Shown here: piece after piece, positions 18,000 through 25,307 of the stretch
Position numbering within the stretch: the stretch's first letter is position 1
Layout of the letters: every line of letters begins with the position of its first letter
Source of the DNA: Thermoplasmata archaeon
GTDB lineage: Archaea > Thermoplasmatota > Thermoplasmata > Lutacidiplasmatales > UBA184
Reading direction: 5' to 3'
DNA length: 56,399 nucleotides
Assembly: GCA_027306505.1 (NCBI GenBank)
Contig: DAHUZP010000032.1
Span: 1-56,399 of the forward strand
The notes under the pieces: model-generated
Seen by the model: only the letters and a program-made list of their open reading frames with translations
What the model was told of the DNA's origin: nothing
Database searches by the model: none
Program-made: the position numbers and the translations under genes

Positions 18000-18243
18000 G
18001 TCCCTTCGCCTCTGAGCCGGGGCAGGGCTGCCCCCCCTCGTGGGTCGAAGGGGCGCGCGCCGCGCCAGCCGAGGGAGCGGCGGGATCTCCTGGCAGAGCT
18101 TTCCTTTGGGGTCTCCGCTCACCTTACCGGTTAGGGGGAGAGAGTGAGAACGCCGATGTGCATGAATCTTACCCAAGCCGTAGGGGCTGGTCCAGGCATG
18201 CGTACAGCCTCGGTGGGGAAGCAACGGGCCAGGAGCAAGCTCA

Positions 18244-19008
18244 ATGGCTGACCTTTTTGGAAGAGAAGCGAACTGCCCCTGGCGGAACAAGAAGTACTGC
18301 CCGCTTCTCAGCCCTGAGCTGGTCCCGAAGGAGGGGGTCCCCACCTCCTCCCAGGTGCTGCCTATCAACCTGCGGCTGGACGTCAACCGCGACCATCTCA
18401 TCGCATGCGCCTGCCTCGCCTCTCCGAAGGAAACGGTGCTCGCGATCGAACGAGGAGAGGTCCGGAGCGACCCGAACGCTCCGCACCCCTACCTCGAGGT
18501 CGTGGAGAACCCTCTCGCCCACCTCTCCCGCGCGGACTGGAAGGCCCTCTCCTTGCTGCTGCGCACGCCGATGAAGGGCCTCTGCGCGCTGGGGCTGCGC
18601 TTGCTTCCCGACCGTGTCCAGGACCTGCTCCTCACCTCGGTCCAGCAGGGGCAGAAGGTCACGTTCCGGCTGAACCTCCAACCCGAGGCCGTTCCTGAGG
18701 ACCCCATGGCCATCCTCGCCCTTCGTGCGCTCTGCGAGCACCTGCGGGTAGAGCTTCAGATGTCGGAGGAGTGGAACGCTCGATCGGAAGCAGGCCTCCA
18801 GGAACTGGGAGGGAACCCCCTGCGCAGCCTCCTCACGGCCAGCTCCTCCCCCGTGTCCACCGACCCCGCTGCCCCTGGGCTGCGCTCGGGAAACCCCGAG
18901 CAAGCTCCGGCGATGCTCAGTGTCGGTTCACCCTCCCCGTCGAAGCTGGACGGATCGGGGGGACCCTCGGAGCCCCCGCCGCCCATCTTGGGACCATCAG
19001 GGGTATAG
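18244..19008 (+). CDS. Hypothetical protein, unknown function
   Basis: A 254-aa soluble protein that I do not recognise. The N-terminus has two cysteines in NCPWRNKKYCPLL. Residues 30-180 look like a mixed alpha/beta domain with regular hydrophobic spacing, and the last 60 residues are a Pro/Ser/Gly-rich tail that is probably disordered. There are no membrane segments. GGAG lies about 11 nt before the ATG. The 244 nt upstream show no gene. It precedes the intron-containing tRNA gene on the same strand, without evidence of co-transcription. Confidence 0.5.
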   Translation: MADLFGREANCPWRNKKYCPLLSPELVPKEGVPTSSQVLPINLRLDVNRDHLIACACLASPKETVLAIERGEVRSDPNAPHPYLEVVENPLAHLSRADWKALSLLLRTPMKGLCALGLRLLPDRVQDLLLTSVQQGQKVTFRLNLQPEAVPEDPMAILALRALCEHLRVELQMSEEWNARSEAGLQELGGNPLRSLLTASSSPVSTDPAAPGLRSGNPEQAPAMLSVGSPSPSKLDGSGGPSEPPPPILGPSGV

Positions 19009-19134
19009 GGACTGCTCGCGAAGGGCGGGGGAACCTACGCCGAGGTGTTGGTCCCGCGTAGGGGCCGCGGCAGCTCTTTCTCACCGCCCCTTTGGGAAGG
19101 TTCAAAGGCGGGGCCCTTATGGGACGTTGTCGGT

Positions 19135-19243
19135 GGGGCTGTGGGGTAGTTTCGTCCAGGGGCCGAACCCCTGGTGACGCTACATTGGTCCATCCTGCGT
19201 GGTTTGGGACCACGCGACCCCGATTCAAATTCGGGCAGCCCCA
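19135..19243 (+). tRNA. tRNA-Pro(UGG) with a 34-nt D-loop intron
   Basis: The acceptor stem GGGGCTG (19135-19141) pairs with CAGCCCC (19236-19242), discriminator A19243. The anticodon stem CGTGG/CCACG closes the loop TTTGGGA with anticodon TGG at 19205-19207. The T stem CCCGA/TCGGG closes the loop TTCAAAT. CCA is not encoded. The D arm is interrupted. Removing 19152-19185 leaves a 75-nt tRNA whose D region, GGGGTAGTTTGGTCCATCC, looks like a normal archaeal tRNA-Pro. The junctions fall in a bulge-helix-bulge-like structure (see the intron entry). The fused endonuclease at 35114 is the expected processing enzyme. Confidence 0.88.
19152..19185 (+). other. Predicted archaeal tRNA intron in the D loop (bulge-helix-bulge)
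   Basis: A 4-bp helix GTAG (19146-19149)/CTAC (19180-19183) is bounded by 3-nt bulges TTT (19150-19152) and ATT (19184-19186) on opposite strands. Inside it, CGTC/GACG and then CAGGGG/CCCCTG form the intron hairpin with a CCGAA loop. Cutting after the second base of each bulge, the archaeal rule, excises 34 nt and restores the D loop. The outer helix on the exon side is weak, so this is a relaxed rather than fully canonical motif. Confidence 0.75.
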
Positions 19244-19253
19244 TCCCCATTCT

Positions 19254-19273
19254 CTCGAAGATGACTCTTCGAG
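19254..19273 (+). terminator. Hairpin terminator after tRNA-Pro
   Basis: A perfect 8-bp inverted repeat, CTCGAAGA and TCTTCGAG with a TGAC loop, lies 11 nt beyond the tRNA 3' end and is followed by a pyrimidine-rich run. Confidence 0.5.
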
Positions 19274-19343
19274 TCCTCTCTCGCCTATACTACTGCTGGT
19301 CTAGCAGATGCCTGGATATCCGCGGATGTATTGACCCCTGGTC

Positions 19344-19844
19344 ATGGCGCGGTGGTCCCAGAAGCATCGAGACACGCTTGTCCTCGAAGAACGCCGTCTG
19401 AAGGCCGTTGATCTGCTCCAGCTCGGGGTCAGGCCGGCCGAGGTGGCCCGCCGCCTGGCCGTCTCTCCCCAGGCGGTCCACCAGTGGAAGGTGATCCATG
19501 CGGCCAAGGGATCCGAGGCCCTGCGTGCCGTCCCTCGTGGTGGGCGATTCCCCTACGTCGAACCCGAGACCATGGCCACCCTCCCCTCGATCCTGGCCCG
19601 GGGGGCCCAGTCCTTCGGCTACCAGACCGACATCTGGACCCTTCGAAGATTGGCCGCCGCCCTCGAGAAGGAGTGGGGGGTGCGGTACACCAAGAGCGGA
19701 ACCTGGGTGCTGCTCAAGCGGAGCGGGTACTCCTGGCAACGTCCTTCTCGCCAGGCTCGCGAGAAGGACATGGTCAAGGTGGCGCGCTGGAAGCGCTACA
19801 CCTATCCCCGTCTCAAGAAGAAGCGCGACGACGACGAGCGGTGA
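19344..19844 (+). CDS. IS630-type transposase, N-terminal (HTH) part
   Basis: A 166-aa helix-turn-helix protein. The DNA-binding unit is around residues 20-55 (VRPAEVARRLAVSPQAVHQW), and a second winged-helix-like region follows (WTLRRLAAALEKEWGVRY). No DDE catalytic residues are present here. The TGA stop overlaps a GTG in the -1 frame from which the catalytic part continues, so the full transposase arises by -1 frameshifting or by coupled re-initiation. Many IS630 elements express their transposase across two frames. Confidence 0.85.
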   Translation: MARWSQKHRDTLVLEERRLKAVDLLQLGVRPAEVARRLAVSPQAVHQWKVIHAAKGSEALRAVPRGGRFPYVEPETMATLPSILARGAQSFGYQTDIWTLRRLAAALEKEWGVRYTKSGTWVLLKRSGYSWQRPSRQAREKDMVKVARWKRYTYPRLKKKRDDDER

Positions 19845-20359
19845 AGGTCTTCGTGGACGAGAGCGCGCTCTCGCTCATCCCCTACAACGCGAAGAGCTGG
19901 GCCCCTGTGGGGAAGACTCCGGTGCTGGTCCACCAAGGACGATGGCCGAAGGTCTCGGCCATCGGTGGGATCACGGCTCGCGGACGACTCTACCTGAAGG
20001 TGAGGAAGGGGTCCATCCGTGGACCCCAGGTGATCGCGTTCCTGAAGCACCTCCAGCGCCACATCCGGAGGAGACCCATCATGGTGTTCTGGGACAACGG
20101 TCAACCTCACCGTTCGAAACTGGTGCGGGCGTACCTCGAGAAGAACCCTCGCGTGGAAGCTCACCGTCTCCCCGGGTATAGTCCCGAACTGAACCCCGAA
20201 GAGTGGGTGTGGGCTCACCTCAAGAAGCACGAGCTGGCGAGCTTCGCCCCGCACGATCTCAAGGAGCTGAAGCGGGGCGTGAGGTTGGCCGTCGTGCGGA
20301 TGCGCGACCGCCCTAGACTGGTGCGAAAGCTGGCCCGCTCCTCGATGCCGCCCGAGTGA
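19841..20359 (+). CDS. IS630-type transposase, C-terminal DDE catalytic part
   Basis: A 172-aa RNase-H-fold catalytic domain. The DDE triad is visible in order: VFVDESA (first Asp) near residue 6, VFWDNGQPH (second Asp) near residue 83, and YSPELNPEEWVW (Glu). The GTG at 19841 overlaps the stop of the N-terminal part (GTGA). The frame is uninterrupted, so the element may be functional. It ends 25 nt before the stop of the convergent gene on its right, marking the element's right limit. Confidence 0.85.
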   Translation: MKVFVDESALSLIPYNAKSWAPVGKTPVLVHQGRWPKVSAIGGITARGRLYLKVRKGSIRGPQVIAFLKHLQRHIRRRPIMVFWDNGQPHRSKLVRAYLEKNPRVEAHRLPGYSPELNPEEWVWAHLKKHELASFAPHDLKELKRGVRLAVVRMRDRPRLVRKLARSSMPPE

Positions 20360-20384
20360 AGATGTCCTTGGCCCACAGCGCTAT

Positions 20385-20909
20385 TCAACCCTCCTCGAAG
20401 TAGACCCTGAGCCGAGGAGATGGTGCCTTCACGTTCGAGTCAATCACCTGAATGAATTCGTCGGGGACCTCCCAGCCGGGCTGGTTGGGGTGTGTCAGGA
20501 TGAGTCTCACGGTGACAGGATCCGGAACGAAACATCTCGCCCTTCCGTTGGCGTCCGTCCAAGAGAACTCGAAAAACCGTCCCCCATTCCGGTGGACACG
20601 GAGGGTGGGGAGGCGAATGGAGCTCCAAGGGACCTTGTACTCGCGTCCGACGTACTGCAGGACTACACCCTGATCTGAGACGCCGACTCTCCTCAGAATC
20701 GTGAGTCTCGCATAGAGAACGAACCCGGTGGTGAGGGCAGGACCAACAACTGCCGCTCCCACTCCAATGACGACATGGGCAGGGGCACCCGAGAGGAAGT
20801 AAGCCAGGAACAGCCCCCAGCCTACGAACCACGCGTCGGCCAGGAAGAGGAGAATCCGCGCCCGATAGTCAAGAAACAGGGTTCGGGTCTCGACCCAGCG
20901 AGTGCGCAA
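20385..20909 (-). CDS. Hypothetical membrane protein with two N-terminal TM helices
   Basis: A 174-aa protein that starts with TTG; no in-frame ATG or GTG precedes it. Two hydrophobic helices lie at about residues 17-38 and 44-66. A soluble C-terminal domain of about 100 residues follows, with strands such as GVVLQYVGREYKVPW and FFEFSWTD that suggest a bacterial-PH-like fold. The family is not recognised with confidence. It is convergent with the IS630 element and shows lower GC than its neighbours in places. Confidence 0.55.
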   Translation of the reverse strand: MRTRWVETRTLFLDYRARILLFLADAWFVGWGLFLAYFLSGAPAHVVIGVGAAVVGPALTTGFVLYARLTILRRVGVSDQGVVLQYVGREYKVPWSSIRLPTLRVHRNGGRFFEFSWTDANGRARCFVPDPVTVRLILTHPNQPGWEVPDEFIQVIDSNVKAPSPRLRVYFEEG

Positions 20910-21370
20910 GTTCCGGGTTCCCCAAGTCTCTCCATCCTGCGGCTGCTATTGAGAAGCGCGGGCCCCTCGAAAGTCACCGACTGATGGCTTGACAGAGACG
21001 ACCGACAACCATATTCTTGTCAGAGAAGCTCAAGACAACATCTCCACGGTCAGTAGACGAAGGAGTACCTCTCCCGCGCGACTGGACAAGTCGTGCTCGT
21101 CCAGCTTTCGGACGCGCCCTCTCGCGTTCGCTCGAGTTGTGCGTCCTCCCGAGGAAGCCCTGCCACGGTCCTCTGGCTGGTCGAGGGAGCGGTCGCAGCT
21201 TCCTCGGTTCGGTCGAGCGCGCGGGAGGTCGACACGTCCCGGGGCCCCGCCGAAGTGGCCGATTCCGGCCCTGTCCTTCGGACACGCTCGGCCCCCCAGG
21301 AGGGCCCCGCGGTTACCGGTCATGGGGCTTGAAATAGCACGTGGACCATGGTCCGCGCCGGGGCACGACC
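20910..21370. other. Intergenic stretch without a recognised gene
   Basis: No coding frame with convincing composition was seen on either strand. It holds a pair of near-identical 10-mers, CTTGACAGAG and CTTGTCAGAG, about 26 nt apart near 20990-21023. TTGAAATA at about 21329 may be the TATA element of the next gene. Confidence 0.4.
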
Positions 21371-21946
21371 GTGGGACAACGCATCGGCAAGGAGCAGATC
21401 GTACGGGAGGCCGGCTACCTCTACGTCCTAGCTCCGGACGGGTACTTCTGGAAGGTTCCCACCCCTCAGAACGCAGGTGGGAAGAAGGCGAGGGTCGGAC
21501 TCGAGAAGTACACGCGCAAGCGGGGGGTGCTCTACTACCTCGACCAGGACGGGTACGTCTGCATAGAGGACAGAGCTCTAGCGAAGGGCAAGGGCCGCGA
21601 CGCCCCCGCCGGAACTGGAAGTCCACTTCCTAGCCCTCAACCCTTGGCCGCCGTCCAGGTCCCGCAGGACGGCGCCCTGCCCGATCCCGAGTCTGCGCAG
21701 AAGAGCGATTATGCCGCCCGTGACCGTCGGTTCCGTCGTGGACTGAAGATGTCAGGCAGTGTCCTGCTGGCTGCCGGGGCCGTCCTCCTGGGCCTTTCCT
21801 TCCTTCTCGGCCACAATGGTACAATCCTCGTAGCCGCCCTCGCCCCTGTCGGCATCGTAGCCCTCGTCATGGGTGGCTCCCTGGTGGCCGTGTCCATTTT
21901 CGTTCGGAGGCTGGTCTGGGAGGCAGGCAGTTACTACGGCCCCTAA
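21371..21946 (+). CDS. Hypothetical protein with two C-terminal TM helices
   Basis: A 191-aa protein. The N-terminal 80 residues form a small soluble domain with two similar units, GYLYVLAPDGYFWKVP and GVLYYLDQDGYVCIED, suggesting an internal duplication. A Pro-rich linker follows, then two transmembrane helices near residues 128-150 and 154-178. The GTG at 21371 was chosen because a TATA-like TTGAAATA sits about 40 nt upstream; a GTG at 21341 is in frame. The family is not recognised. Confidence 0.5.
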   Translation: MGQRIGKEQIVREAGYLYVLAPDGYFWKVPTPQNAGGKKARVGLEKYTRKRGVLYYLDQDGYVCIEDRALAKGKGRDAPAGTGSPLPSPQPLAAVQVPQDGALPDPESAQKSDYAARDRRFRRGLKMSGSVLLAAGAVLLGLSFLLGHNGTILVAALAPVGIVALVMGGSLVAVSIFVRRLVWEAGSYYGP

Positions 21947-22377
21947 CTCGGTCCATGAGGCCGACCCCCGACCGCCCCTGTTCCCACCTCTTCGAATAGT
22001 TCCTCCGTCAGGATCATGTTCCGGTCATCCGGTTTCTGACAGGGAATCGTTCGGGTCCTTCGGTCCGGCCCGGCCAGCGCGTGAGGCTCGCGGGGGCGTG
22101 GGTTCCCGGCCCTGCCCGTTCGGGATCTCCCCCTCCCGGGACGGGCCTTCCTTCCGGACCTGCTCCTCGGGGAACCCCCTCGGACACGGTCCTACCTCCG
22201 ACGGCCCCTGCCACCCGTCTGCCGCGGGACCCTCTGCCCCGGTCCTCTCTCTTGTCGAGCGAGGTGGAGGGTCCCTCACCAAGGACTACCGGGGCCAGCT
22301 CCAGCTCTCCCTGAGTCAGGCCGCATCCTTGGCCATCGTGGGAGCATTAATGGCGAAGGACGCGGCCTCGCGAGGGA
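21947..22377. other. Intergenic stretch without a recognised gene
   Basis: GC-rich sequence with short proline/serine-coding open frames on both strands that look like shadows of base composition. No RNA gene, repeat or promoter was recognised apart from the palindrome at its right end. Confidence 0.4.
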
Positions 22378-22392
22378 GTGGTTGATAACCAC
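22378..22392. promoter_or_regulatory. Operator-like palindrome at the Nudix gene promoter
   Basis: GTGGTTGATAACCAC is a perfect 6-bp-arm inverted repeat with a GAT spacer. It covers the AT-rich TTGATAAC that lies about 24 nt upstream of the Nudix ATG, where a TATA box is expected. A factor bound here would block TBP access. Confidence 0.4.
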
Positions 22393-22409
22393 CGGTCCGT
22401 TGCCGGTTC

Positions 22410-22838
22410 ATGCCCGTCAATCTGAGAGCTGAGGTCTGCGTGGGAGCCGCGATCGTCCATCGCGGCAGGCTGCTCCTGCTTCGTCGCTGCTCCACCGTTC
22501 CCTTCCCCGGGCTTTGGGAGATTCCTGGGGGCCACGTGGAGGCGGGAGAGTCGCTTGAGCGGGCGCTCCGACGCGAGGTCCGAGAGGAGACGGGTCTTAA
22601 CGTTCAGGTAGAACAACCGTTCCATGTTTGGACCTACTCCTACCCATCGAGTTCGCGACGCACCGTGCCGACAATCGAGGTCGATTTCCACTGCTCGCTG
22701 AGGTCGGTGAAGGAACCGCAGGTGGACCCGGAAGAGCATGTTGAGTTCGCGTGGGTGCGGCGGAGGCACCTGTCGCAGTACCCTACGGACCCGCGTTTCG
22801 ACATGGTCCACCGAAGTTCCTTCGAGACGCGACCATGA
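22410..22838 (+). CDS. Nudix hydrolase
   Basis: A 142-aa protein with a complete Nudix box at about residues 38-60: GGHVEAGESLERALRREVREETGL fits the GX5EX7REUXEEXGU signature. Such enzymes cleave nucleoside diphosphate linked compounds, for example oxidised dNTPs or ADP-ribose. The size and the PFPGLWEIPGG start of the box match MutT-like or pyrophosphohydrolase members, but the substrate cannot be read. It converges with the RNase HI-like gene; a strong shared hairpin separates them. Confidence 0.85.
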   Translation: MPVNLRAEVCVGAAIVHRGRLLLLRRCSTVPFPGLWEIPGGHVEAGESLERALRREVREETGLNVQVEQPFHVWTYSYPSSSRRTVPTIEVDFHCSLRSVKEPQVDPEEHVEFAWVRRRHLSQYPTDPRFDMVHRSSFETRP

Positions 22839-22876
22839 CGCGCCGGCCCCCGCCCCCCGGGGAGGGGGCCGGCGCG
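22839..22876. terminator. Bidirectional hairpin terminator between convergent genes
   Basis: A perfect 13-bp inverted repeat (CGCGCCGGCCCCC at 22839-22851 and its complement at 22864-22876) with a 12-nt loop starts right after the Nudix stop and ends 8 nt before the stop of the opposite gene. Confidence 0.65.
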
Positions 22877-22884
22877 CGGGTTTC

Positions 22885-23400
22885 CTACGGCAACGGGCCG
22901 CGCTCCGCCCAGCTCTCGATGCGTACGCCATCGGGCAGGGCCCGCGGTCGGAGCACGCCGCTCGCGATCTTCGCGAGGGCGTCCGCGGAGAGGGTGTCGT
23001 CCCCCCTTCGGACCACGTGCGTGGACCTCGCCCACCGGAGGTCGTACGGGTCCAGACGTCGGGCGATCCGGCTCAGGCGCTCGTTGAGCTCCTCGATCGC
23101 GGGGGAGGGAGCGGACTTCTCGCCCGAAACGAGTCGGACCAGGTCCAGGGAATCCGTTCTCGCGCGCACCCCCGAGGCCCCCCGCGCGACGACCTGCTCC
23201 AAGCCGAACTCGTGCGCAAGACCCTCCGCGAGGAGGGTGGACCCGAGATCGCCCAGACGGACGGCGAACATCGCAAGCGTCTCCATCTGCATCGTCCGGA
23301 TGACCACCCCCGCGCCGGCGGGGGCCCACCACGTCCCGTCAGCCCGACGTGCCCCCTTCCCGTGGTGCAGCGAGGCGTCGGTCTCCAGGTGGACGATCAT
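22885..23400 (-). CDS. RNase HI-like protein
   Basis: A 171-aa protein with an RNase H-type fold. Candidate catalytic acids occur in family order: Asp in HLETDAS near residue 8, Glu in LLAEGLAHEF, Asp in RTDSLDLVRLV, and Asp in LSADALAKI near the end. Their spacing suits type I RNase H, which cuts RNA in RNA-DNA hybrids during replication or repair. Sequence similarity beyond the motifs is modest, so an RNase H-fold protein with another role is possible. The ATG at 23400 was chosen because the fold begins immediately after it. Confidence 0.6.
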   Translation of the reverse strand: MIVHLETDASLHHGKGARRADGTWWAPAGAGVVIRTMQMETLAMFAVRLGDLGSTLLAEGLAHEFGLEQVVARGASGVRARTDSLDLVRLVSGEKSAPSPAIEELNERLSRIARRLDPYDLRWARSTHVVRRGDDTLSADALAKIASGVLRPRALPDGVRIESWAERGPLP

Positions 23401-23628
23401 CCACGCCCTGTGAGCGGTCCCGATTCTAGAACGTTGAACCGTACCCCCCATCCCCACCCGCGCACTCCCGCCCCTCCACCACTTCGGGAGGGGGGACCTC
23501 GGGCGCGGGCCGCCCCTCCTTTAACCTGACCGGGGGGTCCACGAGCATGTCCGCGGCCTTCCCGTCGGGGATTTGAACCGTAGCGGGTTCCCCCACCCGG
23601 GTCGGCCCCGCCGCCCAGGTAGCTCAGC

Positions 23629-24477
23629 GTGGTCTCGCTGCGGTCCTCCGCGGGCACGATTCATACTCTTTACGTCGGAGATTCCAGGGACCTAAGCTTC
23701 CTCGATATCGGCGAGGTCCAGCTGATCCTGACCTCCCCTCCATACTGGGCCGCCCGCGACGTGGGCCACCATGAGATGCTGGGGTTCGAGAGGGACTTCG
23801 AGGGCTACCTCGACGGCCTGGTGCGCGTCTTGCGGAAGGGCTGCGTGTTGCTACGTCCGGGCGGGGCCATGGTGCTGGTCCTGGCGGATGGCCGGGTCCC
23901 CCCGGACCCCAGAGCGCACTCCCGTCGGGTCGGTCTGCACGCCCGAGTGGTGGGCCGGCTCCTCCGAGACCCATGGATGACCCTGCATCACGTCGGTTCG
24001 CTCCGCTGGGGACCGACCGCGGCACCTGTGGACCGACCGCGGCGTCCACGGCGCGACTCACCGGAGTACGCCGCCGTCCTCCTCAAGTCCGATGGGCGCC
24101 ACCCGGTCGTGAAGTCGCTCCGATCACGGGCCGTCCGTTCGCTCCACCCCCCTTGGGAACGCTCCGTAGAGACCTGGATCCTTCCCCGACATCGCTCCGA
24201 GAACCCGAGCGCGTTCCCCCTGGCGATCCCTCTCCACTTCATCCGGTCGCTCACATCGGTCGGGGACATCGTCTTCGACCCGTTCGTCGGTGGGGGGACC
24301 ACGATGGTCGCCGCCGCACGGCTCGGCAGGAACTCCGTGGGGGTGGAGAGCGGATTTCCCACCCGTTCCGGGAGGCCGTTCACCGCTGTTGTTCGGGAAG
24401 TGGTCCTGGCAGAGGGGGGGCCTTGGACCGGCCAGCGCGTGAGCTTCCGTCGAATCGGCGGACCGGCCCCAAGCTAA
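23629..24477 (+). CDS. DNA methyltransferase, N4-cytosine/N6-adenine type (orphan)
   Basis: A 282-aa amino-methyltransferase of the N4/N6 class. The catalytic motif IV is LTSPPYW near residue 35. The SAM-binding motif I, FDPFVGGGTTMVAA with the acidic GVE after it, is near residue 217, giving the circularly permuted beta-type order (IV before I). SPPYW favours N4-cytosine or N6-adenine methylation. No endonuclease or specificity gene is adjacent, so it is an orphan or a restriction-modification remnant. It starts with GTG. The arginine-rich middle may be the target recognition region. It sits in the accessory-looking stretch next to a broken ATPase gene. Confidence 0.8.
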   Translation: MVSLRSSAGTIHTLYVGDSRDLSFLDIGEVQLILTSPPYWAARDVGHHEMLGFERDFEGYLDGLVRVLRKGCVLLRPGGAMVLVLADGRVPPDPRAHSRRVGLHARVVGRLLRDPWMTLHHVGSLRWGPTAAPVDRPRRPRRDSPEYAAVLLKSDGRHPVVKSLRSRAVRSLHPPWERSVETWILPRHRSENPSAFPLAIPLHFIRSLTSVGDIVFDPFVGGGTTMVAAARLGRNSVGVESGFPTRSGRPFTAVVREVVLAEGGPWTGQRVSFRRIGGPAPS

Positions 24478-24568
24478 GGAGCCACCTCCTACGTGGGGGT
24501 GACGGTGCCCCGTGGCCCCCTCAGGCGTGACGGGATTGGCGGTGTCCGGAGGGCCCTTTTCGTGTCTA

Positions 24569-25060
24569 CCTCAACGAACTTTGAACGAGGAAGTCCTAAA
24601 TCTCGTCCAGGAGCAGCACGACCTTTTCCGGTGTCCTGCGGGCGAGCAGGTAGGACCAGAGGAGGGAAAGCAACGCTGCCCCCAGGTAGGATGAGGCGCG
24701 CACCCCCACCGCCCGCCGCTCCAGATCGAAGAGAGTCACCGCCCCGGGCCCCAGGGCGCGGTCCAGCGACCAGCGAGGCTCCCGGGCCGCGAGGACGCGG
24801 GAGATGGAGGACGAGAACTTCGACGTGGGGGTGTGCAACGAGGCTCACAGGGACATCCTGGAGGTTGAAGGGGTCCGCAAGGCGTGCCACAGGTCGTTCA
24901 AGACGGAGGGCGGTTCGTCTACATGATGAGCCATCCGTGCCTCGATGTGGACACATGGTCCAGTTGGTCGGTGGAGGGAAAGGGTAAGGACACCGGTCCC
25001 GGGAGGGTCTTCCGGAAGGTCACCAGGTATGCCGAGATCCATAGTGACCGGTATCTCTGG
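24569..25060 (-). pseudogene. Broken ATPase gene (HerA/VirB4-like C-terminal fragment)
   Basis: One minus-strand frame contains SVLNDLWHALR, then SKFSSSISRVLAAREP, GPGAVTLFDLERRAVG, LGAALLSLLWSYLLARR and a Walker B-like VVLLLDEI followed by DFL. This order matches the C-terminal core of HerA/VirB4-type ATPases of conjugation or DNA-translocation systems. The frame is interrupted by TGA at 24845-24847 and TAG at 24596-24598, directly after the Walker B acid residues. No Walker A was found. The right limit is uncertain; upstream sequence to about 25350 is open but unrecognisable. It is probably a relic of a mobile element. Confidence 0.5.
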
Positions 25061-25307
25061 GACTTGGGAGGAGACCGAACCGCTACCACGGCTGGCTACC
25101 ACCGGCCCCTGAGCTGGTACGCACGGGCGCCCCGGAGCGCTGGATGGGTGATCCCCGACAGGGTCGGGCCAACGCCTCAGCCAGGTTCGAGTCGTCGAGG
25201 CGCCGGGAGGTGTGGATCGAGCAGACCCCGCTCCATCTGGTCCTGGGGGCTCGAGGCGAGCCACGGCTCGCACGCCCGTCCCCGGCTCCTTCGCGTCGCG
25301 CGGCTGC

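Larger units (their letters stand above)
19344..20359 (+). mobile_element. IS630-type insertion sequence, apparently intact coding region
   Basis: Two adjacent coding regions in different frames make up an IS630/Tc1-mariner-type transposase: an N-terminal helix-turn-helix part (19344-19844) and a C-terminal DDE part (19841-20359). Exact ends could not be fixed; imperfect matches exist between about 19330 and the reverse of about 20365, but no convincing terminal repeats were found. A decayed relative lies at 55486-55884. Confidence 0.8.

Noticed and set aside
19801..19844. A canonical A-rich slippery heptamer for IS630 frameshifting.
   Set aside because: Only AAGAAGAAG is present, which is not a strong -1 slippery site; coupled GTG re-initiation is equally plausible.
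23556..23660. tRNA-like pieces: a minus-strand GGTTCAAATC T-loop and a plus-strand GTAGCTCAG D-arm-like string.
   Set aside because: The T stem does not pair, no matching acceptor stem exists on either strand, and the two pieces are on opposite strands. No intron placement rescued a cloverleaf.
12597..24598. In-frame TAG codons in the IS66 remnant and the broken ATPase (also two in the IS630 remnant at 55672 and 55753), suggesting pyrrolysine or amber readthrough.
   Set aside because: TAG is an ordinary stop for many intact genes here (dcd, leuS, UPF0179, the PKD protein). The amber-bearing genes are otherwise truncated, and no pyl genes are seen.
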